A stretch of DNA of 64,000 nt from Fluviispira sanaruensis (GCF_004295685.1 NZ_AP019368.1:1244364-1308363); one strand, 5' to 3'. Numbered from the stretch's first letter, positions 9,720 through 19,199 are shown. Notes: generated from the letters alone by a model not told the origin. A program made the numbers and translations.

Positions 9720-10618
9720 AAAGCCTTCTCTGGATAAAGTTCACAGATATTTTTTATAGAGTCGAACATACAGACGAGTGCATTTGCCCTATCTAAATTT
9801 TCTAAAACCTCGCTTTTGAATTTGCCTGTCGTGTGTCCCAGTGAGTTTGAAATGAAAGCTTGGGGCATGACACAAGCATCTTTTACCAAATCTGCAAGGT
9901 CAAAGACAAGCGCTCCTCTGCGAGTTCTGCCATGAGAAACAGGCATGGAATGTGGAATTCCTAAAGTCCATAATGCACAAGCTGCTAGGCCATAAGCATA
10001 ATAATTTCCATTTGTGAGTAGGGAATTGGTGCCTAATAATTTTTCTTTTTTGTCTGTTTTTCGGATGCGTTTAAAATTTGGTTCATTAAAATGAATTTTT
10101 AAAAGTTTGTAGAGTGAGTCTGCAAAATGCCCTTCACTGGACATCAATTCATTAATATTTGTACTTTTTAAAGTTCTTTTATAAAAGATATCGATTTCTT
10201 TGTCGGGATTTATTTCACCAGAGAAAAAAATTTCCCATTGTGCTCGAATATTTTCTATACGGATATTATTAAATATTTTTGCAACTTTTAATCTTTCTTT
10301 TTCATACGGCCACATACGGATCCATGCTTGTAAATATTCTGTTTTTCGATATTCTGATTGTGATGCATAAAAAATAGGGACGCCCCCTCCACCAACAAAA
10401 CCAACTATTACATTATTTTTCGAAAGTTTTTTGGCAGCTTGTTGTGTGAGCGATGTCCCTGGTCCTAAAAGAATTCCGCAGGTATTTGCAATAGGAATTG
10501 TCCAATGTTTTTCAATAGCTTCTTCTCTTTTTGCTAAATTAACCATGTCATTTTTAACAAAAATCTTTGCATGTTCTAAGTAAACAAGACCTTCTTTGTG
10601 ACTTGCAAGTATAGGCAT
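9716..10618 (-). CDS. cas1: CRISPR type I-F Cas1 integrase
   Basis: Spacer-integration endonuclease, 300 aa. The catalytic metal ligands expected from I-F Cas1 structures are present with the right spacing: E162 in SSEGHFA, H229 in VSHGRTRRG and D243 (with D240) in VFDLADLVKD. The glycine-rich stretch GFVGGGGVPIFY around 73-84 and GNYYAYGLAACALW around 204-217 are also typical. The gene starts the leftward operon cas1-cas3 and faces away from cas8f. With Cas2-3 it would form the I-F adaptation complex. No sign of damage, consistent with the large array. Confidence 0.94.
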   Translation of the reverse strand: MPILASHKEGLVYLEHAKIFVKNDMVNLAKREEAIEKHWTIPIANTCGILLGPGTSLTQQAAKKLSKNNVIVGFVGGGGVPIFYASQSEYRKTEYLQAWIRMWPYEKERLKVAKIFNNIRIENIRAQWEIFFSGEINPDKEIDIFYKRTLKSTNINELMSSEGHFADSLYKLLKIHFNEPNFKRIRKTDKKEKLLGTNSLLTNGNYYAYGLAACALWTLGIPHSMPVSHGRTRRGALVFDLADLVKDACVMPQAFISNSLGHTTGKFKSEVLENLDRANALVCMFDSIKNICELYPEKAL

Positions 10619-10720
10619 AGTTTTTTTCCATTTTTAAAGTTGACAAGAAAATTTATAACAGTATATTGTCATTGTGAAAATAGCCATTCTTTTTTATCAA
10701 CCCGCATATGGAGATAAAAT
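10619..10720. promoter_or_regulatory. Divergent cas promoter region
   Basis: This 102-bp gap separates leftward cas1 from rightward cas8f and must hold promoters for both units. A good sigma-70-like rightward promoter is visible: TTGACA at 10640-10645, 16 nt, then TATATT at 10662-10667, about 54 nt before the cas8f start. A leftward -10-like TATAAA overlaps the same stretch on the other strand, so one bound protein could control both operons. Confidence 0.5.
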
Positions 10721-12082
10721 TTGAAAAAAATACCTAAAGATCAAAAAGAAAAATTACCAGCTAAACTAAAAACAGTCAAAAAAGAAAAAGAAAAATTGGA
10801 TGTCTTCACAGAGCCCAAAGCAGTTGAACTTTTAGATATTCCGAATCATATTGCAGACGACATTAAAATTATTTTTAATCTTGCTGCAATAGATTTAACT
10901 TCGATTAAAGATTTATTCGCAGATATGGAAGATAAGTTTAAATCTGCGATCAACGACTCTCTCATCACACACAATGCAAAGATCCCAGCGACACATTGTA
11001 GTAAAAGTGCGTTTGTGCCGAAGATTGTAGGATCATTGGCTGAAGAAAAATATCCTTATGTGTGCTCGCGTACTATTCATCCAGCACGCAGTCCTTATTA
11101 TAATTTAAATGTCTCAGCATATTCAAAGCAGATAAAACTTCTCGTGCGGCCTTATAAATTCGAAGGGGAGAACTTTTGTCTTTTAGACTCACTTATTTAT
11201 CCAGAACATAAATACTCTGTTTATTTTAAACAGGCATTTGAACTTTATTTTCCGCCTGAAAGTTATGAGAAATATACTGAAATCGTACACAATAGAATTA
11301 ACTCAGGTGTGCCCAATAGCCATGGTGATATGTTATTGCGTTTCCCCACAGGTGATGGTCAGTATGTTGCATTATCCCCCGTGGCATCTTTACCTGTGTC
11401 ACATGCGATTAAAGACCGTATTAGAAAATCCTATTTAAACCCTCTCCTCAGTAAACAAAAGTATTTAAAATCTGGGAAGGTCGAAGCTGAAAAATACGAA
11501 GAAAAAACTTTTTTTAGAATGCAAAGGGTTTTTAAAGTGGGTGGCTCCAATCCACAAAATGCAGGGGATTTCGTCAGTGCTTCTGCTGGAAGAGTTCCAC
11601 TCATTTATTCTCCTTTATTTTCAAGACAAAGTTCAGACATTTGGCGAAAAAAATCATTCTTGCTTGATTTTAGTTTTTCAGAAATAGCAAAGAGCTCATG
11701 GAAAGAATTGGATGTTTTAACCTCAAGCGGTGGGCACTGGATAAAATACGGTAAAACAATTCTAGAAGAGTTGAATCTTTTATTGGAAAATGCAGTTTCT
11801 GATGCAATATTTTCTGTGCGAGAACTTGAAGTAAAAGAGCGAAAATTATTTTTAGAAAATAAATTCAAAAAAATTCATAATCTCGAAATTAATTTTTTAG
11901 CTGAGAAGAATTTGAGTGAAGAAGAAATAAGAGATTTAGCGAAATATTTGTCAATGAATTCTATAGAAAAATTGCAAAAATACTTTAAGAATAATGAATT
12001 GGACGAATACATGAATAAAATGGACAAAAACTTTCTTAAAAGCGTGTTGAAGGAAATGTGGGAAAATAATTTAAAGGGGTAG
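10721..12082 (+). CDS. cas8f: Cascade large subunit Cas8f (Csy1)
   Basis: Large subunit of the I-F surveillance complex. In this family it recognises the PAM and holds the 5' handle of the crRNA with Cas5f. 453 aa, near the usual 430-440. The best landmark is VGGSNPQNAGDF around residues 273-284, matching the GGTKPQN motif of Csy1, followed by a YSPLF-like stretch. Earlier, ALSPVASLPVSHAI fits the conserved middle region. The N-terminus (about 30 residues) is unusually rich in lysine. The start is TTG at 10721 with ATGGAG about 8 nt upstream. It is first in the operon; cas5f follows 3 bp after its stop. Confidence 0.85.
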   Translation: MKKIPKDQKEKLPAKLKTVKKEKEKLDVFTEPKAVELLDIPNHIADDIKIIFNLAAIDLTSIKDLFADMEDKFKSAINDSLITHNAKIPATHCSKSAFVPKIVGSLAEEKYPYVCSRTIHPARSPYYNLNVSAYSKQIKLLVRPYKFEGENFCLLDSLIYPEHKYSVYFKQAFELYFPPESYEKYTEIVHNRINSGVPNSHGDMLLRFPTGDGQYVALSPVASLPVSHAIKDRIRKSYLNPLLSKQKYLKSGKVEAEKYEEKTFFRMQRVFKVGGSNPQNAGDFVSASAGRVPLIYSPLFSRQSSDIWRKKSFLLDFSFSEIAKSSWKELDVLTSSGGHWIKYGKTILEELNLLLENAVSDAIFSVRELEVKERKLFLENKFKKIHNLEINFLAEKNLSEEEIRDLAKYLSMNSIEKLQKYFKNNELDEYMNKMDKNFLKSVLKEMWENNLKG

Positions 12083-12085
12083 AAA

Positions 12086-12988
12086 GTGGGTTATATCTTC
12101 ATCAAAGCAAAAGTGCATGATGCCCAAGCAATGCCCAATACACATATTCTTGGTTCGCCAAGCGTGATTGGCTTGTATGGATTTTTGCATAAGCTCGAGT
12201 TGAATAGTTTAAAATTTTTAAATTTAAAAATAAATTTCACCAATTTTTCTTTTGCTTTAAATTCTAGAAATTATTTTTTAAATTATAATCATCCAAAATT
12301 CAATCCGTATCATAAAGATTTGGCTTCATCGAAAAATCCCAATGCAGCGAGCACAGTTGATACAAAAAGCATGGATTTTGAAATTATTATCATTGCTCAA
12401 TTTCAGACGGATTCCGACTTAAGTAACGAAGGATTGAAAAAATATTTTGCTGAAAATGAAATTGTCTTTGCTGACTTGAGATTATGTGGTGGGGTTTTAG
12501 CGAATGAACCTCAGGTTTATTTTGATAGCGATGCAAAACCACTTTTAAGAAAAGTGAGTCGGACATTTTATTTTTTCTGTGATGCCTCAAGTATGCTAGA
12601 AAGTGTTTTGCATGCTGAAGAGAGTGAATTGGAAAAAGAAGCACAAGTTACTATTCGTAAAGATGCATTGGATAGTATTTTAGCTTTAACTGAAATGGGT
12701 AAAATTGAGGTAAAAAAAGAACTTTTTAATGATCTTGGTATTAATTATATTCAGTATGAACGCTATTTTCCTTTAAATGTAGGCTATATTTCAATTGAGA
12801 ATAAGGGCGGCAAACGTGTTCCTTTTGCTGAGAAACATTTTTATGTAGAAAGTTATTTTACTTTGGGAAAAAGCATTCCTTCAACTGTTATGATTAGAGA
12901 TTTTGAAAAGATATGGTCGCAGACGAATTGGACTTATCAATGCCATATTGATCAAGAATATTATTCTATTTTTTATTGCAAAAATTAA
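12086..12988 (+). CDS. cas5f: Cascade subunit Cas5f (Csy2)
   Basis: RAMP-fold subunit that caps the 5' end of the crRNA in the I-F complex together with Cas8f. 300 aa. The N-terminus has the family's characteristic start: beta strand, then NTHILGSPSVIGLYGFLHKL around residues 18-37. A glycine-rich LRLCGGVLANE occurs around 130-140. GTG start at 12086 preceded by AAAGGGG. The 3-bp spacing to cas8f and 9-bp spacing to cas7f indicate a single transcript. Divergent in sequence, but identity is secure from context plus the N-terminal motif. Confidence 0.85.
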   Translation: MGYIFIKAKVHDAQAMPNTHILGSPSVIGLYGFLHKLELNSLKFLNLKINFTNFSFALNSRNYFLNYNHPKFNPYHKDLASSKNPNAASTVDTKSMDFEIIIIAQFQTDSDLSNEGLKKYFAENEIVFADLRLCGGVLANEPQVYFDSDAKPLLRKVSRTFYFFCDASSMLESVLHAEESELEKEAQVTIRKDALDSILALTEMGKIEVKKELFNDLGINYIQYERYFPLNVGYISIENKGGKRVPFAEKHFYVESYFTLGKSIPSTVMIRDFEKIWSQTNWTYQCHIDQEYYSIFYCKN

Positions 12989-12997
12989 GGAGAACTT

Positions 12998-14110
12998 ATG
13001 TCAAAAGCAAAAAAAGAAGTAAATGCAGAATTGAAAAATATTCCAACAGTTTTAGCTTACTCAAAATCGCTTGAAAGCACTCCAGCTCTTATGTTTGCAT
13101 CCCTCAATAATGAAAAAGAAGTCCCTATCGAACTTCAAGAAACTATCATTAAGGGTGCAATTTCTGACTATGCAAGTGCGACAGGACAGAATGAAAAAAA
13201 TACAGAGGCTGCAAATATTCAGTCCCTCGATTATGCTATCATGCCACAAAATTCAAAAGCTCTTAAAATATCCTTTGGTCTAAAAGTAATTGGCAATAGC
13301 ATGTCACCTTTTCTATGTAATAATATTACTTATGAAAATACACTGAAAAAATTGGCAAAATCCTATGCAGAAAAAGGTGGCTATAGCTATTTGGCATCAA
13401 AATACTTGCACCAAATTTTCCTCGCTAAATGGGGTTGGAGAAACTTAGATAGCTTTGCTAAAGTAACTGTTACTTTAAATGGAGATAAAAAAAATCCATT
13501 GGTTTGTAATTCTCACGAAATTGAAAGTCCAGCTGCATTTCAAGATTTTTTAAAAACCAGTGATGGAAAAAATTTATTGGATAAGTTTACAAGTGCACTT
13601 GCTGGGAAATCTGTACTTCGCTTAAAGATTGATGGTGAGTTCGTAAAGAATGAACTTGAAGAAGTTTGGCCTTCCCAAGAATTTGCTGAAAAAGAAATGA
13701 GTTCTTCTGATAAACCTAAAAAAACAAAGTATCTCTATTCCATTCCGACGGAGGATTCACCTCGTCATGCAGCTTTGCATTCACAAAAAGTCGGCAATGC
13801 TTTGCGTACCATCGACGACTGGTGGTCGTCTGAAAGTGAAGATGTTTATCCAATTGCTGTGGAGCCTTTAGGATATATCTCTTCTCAACAACGCACTGTG
13901 CGCAGTGATAGTAAAAATGATCTCTATTCGCAACTAAAACAATTGGAGAAATTACAAGCTGAGGTTGAAAATGCGAAAGGAGTTTTGGATATAGGGAGCC
14001 ATATTCATCATGTGATGAGCTGTCTTATACGTGGTGGTGTGTTTGGTATGAAAGAAGATGATAAAAAAGATAAAAACAAAGATAAAGGCGATGATAATGA
14101 CAATGGATGA
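12998..14110 (+). CDS. cas7f: Cascade backbone Cas7f (Csy3)
   Basis: Backbone subunit that polymerises along the spacer part of the crRNA (six copies in known I-F complexes). 370 aa. SYLASKYLHQIFLAKWGWRN around residues 130-149 corresponds to the conserved R-x-x-W-L-W-R-N region of Csy3. The last about 20 residues are a charged K/D-rich tail (DDKKDKNKDKGDDNDN) not typical of the family. Start ATG with an excellent AAGGAG site. The stop overlaps a potential ATG of cas6f at 14107, but the better cas6f start is at 14119. Confidence 0.9.
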   Translation: MSKAKKEVNAELKNIPTVLAYSKSLESTPALMFASLNNEKEVPIELQETIIKGAISDYASATGQNEKNTEAANIQSLDYAIMPQNSKALKISFGLKVIGNSMSPFLCNNITYENTLKKLAKSYAEKGGYSYLASKYLHQIFLAKWGWRNLDSFAKVTVTLNGDKKNPLVCNSHEIESPAAFQDFLKTSDGKNLLDKFTSALAGKSVLRLKIDGEFVKNELEEVWPSQEFAEKEMSSSDKPKKTKYLYSIPTEDSPRHAALHSQKVGNALRTIDDWWSSESEDVYPIAVEPLGYISSQQRTVRSDSKNDLYSQLKQLEKLQAEVENAKGVLDIGSHIHHVMSCLIRGGVFGMKEDDKKDKNKDKGDDNDNG

Positions 14111-14118
14111 GGTGTCTC

Positions 14119-14829
14119 ATGCTTTTCTATAGAGATATTCAATTGCTTGGATTGAGTGCGATAAAAAGTGGAAATTTTAAATTTTTAATGCGGCAAATTC
14201 ATGGTTTTATTGCAACTCAGTGTTTGGATATTAATCATGAAGAAAATGTAAATATAAATATTTATAAATCAGAAAATCGCCTCTCTCGTCTTGGTGTTTA
14301 TTTTCCACATTGGTCAAAATATTCTTGTGGTGACACAATTCGTTTGGTTGGACAAAGTAACGATTTAAAAAAACTCGAAAATGAAAAATGGATAATGAAT
14401 GGATTGGCAGCAGAGGTTATTCATTTTTCTCCAGAAACCCCTCTACAGTTTAACGAAAAAGAAAGTAACAAAGCAGTTTGCTTTAAGCGTACGCGTATGC
14501 ACGAAAGATTGTCCGACGCCACTGTGCAGCGGAAATTAAGACGTTTTGAAAAACGTCTTAAAGATTCAGCAGCAACTTCTAAGCCGACTGCAGAAAACTA
14601 TCGAGAATTTTTAGTGAATAAAAAAATGGCGCAAATAAATTCTGATATTGTACATGGAATTGAAACTAAGCCTAGCAATCAAAAAGATCAAAATGATAAA
14701 AAGCGTAGTAGAAATATTGTGCTTTATGTCCAGTCTTTAGCTGTAAACGAGTTTATTAATGAACAAACACGTTGGAATAGCTATGGGCTTGCCAAGGAAA
14801 ATTCTCTCCAAGGCATTTCTCTGCAATAA
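14119..14829 (+). CDS. cas6f: crRNA-processing endoribonuclease Cas6f (Csy4)
   Basis: Cuts each repeat transcript at the 3' base of its hairpin and stays bound to the crRNA 3' end. I place the start at ATG 14119: it gives MLFYRDIQL, which lines up with the Csy4 N-terminus, and has GATGAGG 5 nt upstream; an ATG at 14107 is less likely. The catalytic histidine is H28 (RQIHGF), and the C-terminal YGLAK fits the family's YGLSK. At 236 aa it is about 50 longer than Csy4; part of the extra length is a polar K/N/D-rich insert around 170-200. Bases 14273-14304 (codons about 52-62) are identical to spacer 12 of the adjacent array. Confidence 0.9.
   Translation: MLFYRDIQLLGLSAIKSGNFKFLMRQIHGFIATQCLDINHEENVNINIYKSENRLSRLGVYFPHWSKYSCGDTIRLVGQSNDLKKLENEKWIMNGLAAEVIHFSPETPLQFNEKESNKAVCFKRTRMHERLSDATVQRKLRRFEKRLKDSAATSKPTAENYREFLVNKKMAQINSDIVHGIETKPSNQKDQNDKKRSRNIVLYVQSLAVNEFINEQTRWNSYGLAKENSLQGISLQ
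14273..14304 (+). other. Protospacer inside cas6f matching spacer 12
   Basis: These 32 bases are identical, base for base, to array spacer 12 (15654-15685), in the same orientation. The 5' flank is CAG and the 3' flank CCAC, so the CC expected directly 5' of an I-F protospacer is absent. The crRNA would have the sense sequence and could pair only with the template DNA strand, not with cas6f mRNA. Confidence 0.95.
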
Positions 14830-14964
14830 AACCTTCCTTTTACATGTTATTTGATAACATAATATAATTACAAGGAAAAGTGTTGTTGAGAAAATTTGAA
14901 GGCTCATTGCTTGAAATTTCAAACTTTTCCTTTTATGACTAAGGTCTTGCAGCAAAAATTTGCT
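14830..14964 (+). promoter_or_regulatory. CRISPR leader
   Basis: This AT-rich 135-bp stretch lies between the cas6f stop and the first perfect repeat. Degenerate repeats sit at the other end of the array, so this is the leader side, where new spacers enter and transcription begins. It contains two inverted repeats: ATGTTAT-TTG-ATAACAT (14844-14860) and AAGGAAAAGT (14872-14881) with ACTTTTCCTT (14923-14932). These could be binding sites for adaptation factors or a regulator; no clear promoter hexamers were found. Confidence 0.7.
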
Positions 14965-17900
14965 GTTTCCCGCTGCACAAGCGGTTGAAAGATCAGTCTG
15001 AGGGGTTTTCTCTTCTAAGCCCTCGTTTCCCGCTGCACAAGCGGTTGAAAGATATTTACAGACAAAACTTTTATGGCCGTTGGAGTTTCCCGCTGCACAA
15101 GCGGTTGAAAGAACCACACCTTCTGTGATAACTGATACTAAATCGTTTCCCGCTGCACAAGCGGTTGAAAGAAAATTATAGCATGTGCGATGTGTTGAAG
15201 TAGTTGTTTCCCGCTGCACAAGCGGTTGAAAGATTGGGAATGTGAAAAAAGGACAAAAAGATTGGGTTTCCCGCTGCACAAGCGGTTGAAAGAAATTTAT
15301 CTGCATTGGCCCAATATCAAAATTTGTTTCCCGCTGCACAAGCGGTTGAAAGAGTAGGAACAGCCGCACTATTTGTTACTATAATGTTTCCCGCTGCACA
15401 AGCGGTTGAAAGAATTTTGGCCAATTCGCATTTGTCACTAATTTTGTTTCCCGCTGCACAAGCGGTTGAAAGAAAAAAATTGTAGGAAAAGATTTAGGAA
15501 TATTCGTTTCCCGCTGCACAAGCGGTTGAAAGATCGAACTCCCAACGCACAATTGTTTTTTGTGAGTTTCCCGCTGCACAAGCGGTTGAAAGAGAAACCG
15601 GAGGCGGGGGAGGTAGTGATTTATTGTTTCCCGCTGCACAAGCGGTTGAAAGAAAAATCGCCTCTCTCGTCTTGGTGTTTATTTTGTTTCCCGCTGCACA
15701 AGCGGTTGAAAGAAATATGGGACAATTAAGCTCAGGGATAAAACAGTTTCCCGCTGCACAAGCGGTTGAAAGATTGCGATAAACTTAAATATGCAGAAAT
15801 AAAAAGTTTCCCGCTGCACAAGCGGTTGAAAGATCCCCAAATAGTGGATCTTGCAGGGGTAAGGAGTTTCCCGCTGCACAAGCGGTTGAAAGATAGACAT
15901 GTCAGCCTCATGTTTGCCCTTGCGTGTTTCCCGCTGCACAAGCGGTTGAAAGAAACATATAAAAGTACCTGACAATATTGCACTTGTTTCCCGCTGCACA
16001 AGCGGTTGAAAGAATTACAGATTTAGCGAGAACTTCAAAATCTAAGTTTCCCGCTGCACAAGCGGTTGAAAGACATACAGAATCAATTTGCATTTGCTCA
16101 GCTCCGTTTCCCGCTGCACAAGCGGTTGAAAGAAGTCTCATATGTTGACACTGCGGCAGTAGAAAGTTTCCCGCTGCACAAGCGGTTGAAAGACACGAAA
16201 TAATATTGCGATGGTTTGCCTTTGTGTTTCCCGCTGCACAAGCGGTTGAAAGATCATTTTCACTCATAAATGCTCGAATAAATTAGTTTCCCGCTGCACA
16301 AGCGGTTGAAAGAAAGTAAATAAATTTGGATCCTTTTCAAAAGTAGTTTCCCGCTGCACAAGCGGTTGAAAGAAAATTACTACCGCCCACGAGGGGCGAG
16401 ACAGAGTTTCCCGCTGCACAAGCGGTTGAAAGATTCGGACAGGTGATCAATTAACATCTGACAAAGTTTCCCGCTGCACAAGCGGTTGAAAGATGTAGGC
16501 GCTGATAATCCCGAAGATAAAAATAGTTTCCCGCTGCACAAGCGGTTGAAAGACCCATCAAAAGATGGGAAAATGGATAAATCAAAGTTTCCCGCTGCAC
16601 AAGCGGTTGAAAGATGTTTTCATAGTCTTGATAATATTCTTTATTTGTTTCCCGCTGCACAAGCGGTTGAAAGATCATTGAAAACTTACTATAACGTCAG
16701 GAGATTGTTTCCCGCTGCACAAGCGGTTGAAAGAAATCTTGGGGAGAACGGTTCTAACCCCAAACTGTTTCCCGCTGCACAAGCGGTTGAAAGAATAATT
16801 CAATACTGCATGATTTCGTCTCTTCAGTTTCCCGCTGCACAAGCGGTTGAAAGATACGGATGTAGGGAAACTTTAAAATTTAGGTTGTTTCCCGCTGCAC
16901 AAGCGGTTGAAAGATATAGGCCGCCACGGAAGCTCACAGGGTGGGTGTTTCCCGCTGCACAAGCGGTTGAAAGATCCTTCATATCCAGAGTGTTTTGTAA
17001 AGAGCAGTTTCCCGCTGCACAAGCGGTTGAAAGATTTAATCAATCCATTAGTACACACAAACCTAAGTTTCCCGCTGCACAAGCGGTTGAAAGAAATAAA
17101 AGCACGGAATAAACTTGAAATTGAAGCGTTTCCCGCTGCACAAGCGGTTGAAAGATTAAAGAAGGGTAGTAGGGGTGTTGGTAGAGTGTTTCCCGCTGCA
17201 CAAGCGGTTGAAAGAAAAAAGACGATTGTCAGAAATTGATATAGACGGTTTCCCGCTGCACAAGCGGTTGAAAGATATGCACGTAGGGATGGTTCGTCTC
17301 CGCAATTGTTTCCCGCTGCACAAGCGGTTGAAAGACAAGAATTCTGAGGGGGTTGCATGACGTTTAGGTTTCCCGCTGCACAAGCGGTTGAAAGATAGAA
17401 CAAAAGAACAAAGAAAAGAGTTAAAAGGTTTCCCGCTGCACAAGCGGTTGAAAGATGAAACGAAAATTTAAGGAATGATAGAAGAGGGTTTCCCGCTGCA
17501 CAAGCGGTTGAAAGAGAACTAGCATTTAGTCCTAATTATCCCACTATGTTTCCCGCTGCACAAGCGGTTGAAAGAAATAAAGTCAAGCCCCGAGTCAAAC
17601 TTTTTTAGTTTCCCGCTGCACAAGCGGTTGAAAGACCACAACGCTCAAAATGGGATATTCCGAGTTTCGTTTCCCGCTGCACAAGCGGTTGAAAGATATT
17701 TTATCCAAAGTCTATGCTACATACTACGAGTTTCCCGCTGCACAAGCGGTTGAAAGATCGCTCTGTTTATATATTACCTCGCATCCGAGGTTTCCCGCTG
17801 CACAAGCGGTTGAAAGAACTAACGTGTCATATAACATAAATAAACATACGTTTCCCGCTGCACAAGCGGTTGAAAGAATATCCTTTAATAATTAATCACA

Positions 17901-19199
17901 ACAATACACGTTTCCCGCTGCACAAGCGGTTGAAAGAGACTTCGTGAGTGTGGGCATAGTTATGTGTGTGTTTCCCGCTGCACAAGCGGTTGAAAGATAC
18001 TTCAATTTTTAGCTGGCTATTTATTAGCCGTTTCCCGCTGCACAAGCGGTTGAAAGACAAGTGAACTATTAGAATTTTTCGAATAGTTCGTTTCCCGCTG
18101 CACAAGCGGTTGAAAGATGCAGGTGCCGCGAAGGCTTGAGTAGATACTAGTTTCCCGCTGCACAAGCGGTTGAAAGATTACTGACAATTTGCCTGTTTAT
18201 ACATTGAGTGTTTCCCGCTGCACAAGCGGTTGAAAGAGTTTTTAGGATTGCTTTGTTCACTATGAACTTGTTTCCCGCTGCACAAGCGGTTGAAAGAAAA
18301 GCAGACAACCTGAGAGTTGATCGCCTTGAGTTTCCCGCTGCACAAGCGGTTGAAAGATCTACGCCCAAGCCCTGCCCATCTGTGCGGATGTTTCCCGCTG
18401 CACAAGCGGTTGAAAGATCTTCGGGTTCGTACATGTAACAATTTACTAAGTTTCCCGCTGCACAAGCGGTTGAAAGAAGAAGAAAACTTAATCGCTTTAG
18501 ATCTAGGTAGTTTCCCGCTGCACAAGCGGTTGAAAGAAATTGAGTCATTATTTAGTTTAACTAAATCCCGTTTCCCGCTGCACAAGCGGTTGAAAGACTT
18601 ATAAAGCGGTCGGTATTGGCTCTGTTACAGTTTCCCGCTGCACAAGCGGTTGAAAGATAAAATTCTTCAAATCGATGACCCTATACTAAGTTTCCCGCTG
18701 CACAAGCGGTTGAAAGAATGTAGAATAGGAGCACCCATTTTTTTCATATGTTTCCCGCTGCACAAGCGGTTGAAAGAATCTTTAAAGTAATAAAAATTTG
18801 CTAATGATAGTTTCCCGCTGCACAAGCGGTTGAAAGAAAAAAAATAATCTTAATTTATTATTGATAATTGTTTCCCGCTGCACAAGCGGTTGAAAGAATT
18901 AAGGTCACAAAAAACAATAATTAGATGGGGTTTCCCGCTGCAAAAGCGGTTGAAAGATACAAGAAGACCAATAGTAAAAAAAATAATTGGTTTCCCGCTG
19001 CACAAGCGGTTGAAAGATTCGAAAAAATCTTTGTCTTGATATAATTGTTGTTTCCCGCTGCACAAGCGGTTGAAAGAAGTGCTTGCAAGATTAGCTCTTA
19101 CATTAATTCGTTTCCCGCTGCACAAGCGTGTGAAAGAACTAGCAATGTCGAATTGGCTTCGTGCAATTAGTTTCCCGTTACATAAGTGCGGTTGAAAGT
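14965..19199 (+). CRISPR. Type I-F CRISPR array, 71 repeats and 70 spacers
   Basis: The repeat is 28 nt, begins GTTTC, contains the hairpin CCGCT-GCACA-AGCGG and ends TTGAAAGA, which becomes the 8-nt 5' handle after Cas6f cleavage. Spacers are 32 nt, except 33 nt for spacers 4, 27, 36, 45 and 46. Sixty-eight repeats are identical. Repeat 67 (18930) has one change in the loop, repeat 70 (19110) two changes at the stem base, and repeat 71 (19170-19199) is strongly degenerate. That places the leader on the left beside cas6f and gives rightward transcription. Spacer 12 (15654-15685) is self-matching; spacers 27, 30, 51 and 52 contain internal inverted repeats. The uniform repeats suggest recent or continuing activity. 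Confidence 0.98.

Noticed and set aside
14305-14306. CC directly 3' of the cas6f protospacer considered as the PAM
   Set aside because: In type I-F the CC must lie 5' of the protospacer when read in crRNA orientation, or GG 3' for a flipped insertion. Neither is the case here.
15654-15685. Spacer 12 acting as antisense RNA on cas6f mRNA
   Set aside because: The spacer has the same sense as the mRNA given the array's rightward transcription, so the crRNA cannot pair with it; only DNA binding is possible.
14737-18604. Many ORFs of 60-210 codons inside the array with repeated LSTACAAGN, FPLHKRLK or FPAAQAVER segments
   Set aside because: They are translations of the 28-nt CRISPR repeat in different frames; none has a ribosome site, and they change frame with spacer length.
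5946-19199. CRISPR-associated transposon (Tn7-like I-F3)
   Set aside because: Cas1 and a complete Cas2-3 are present, Cas8f and Cas5f are separate, and no tnsA/B/C or tniQ-like gene occurs in the window.
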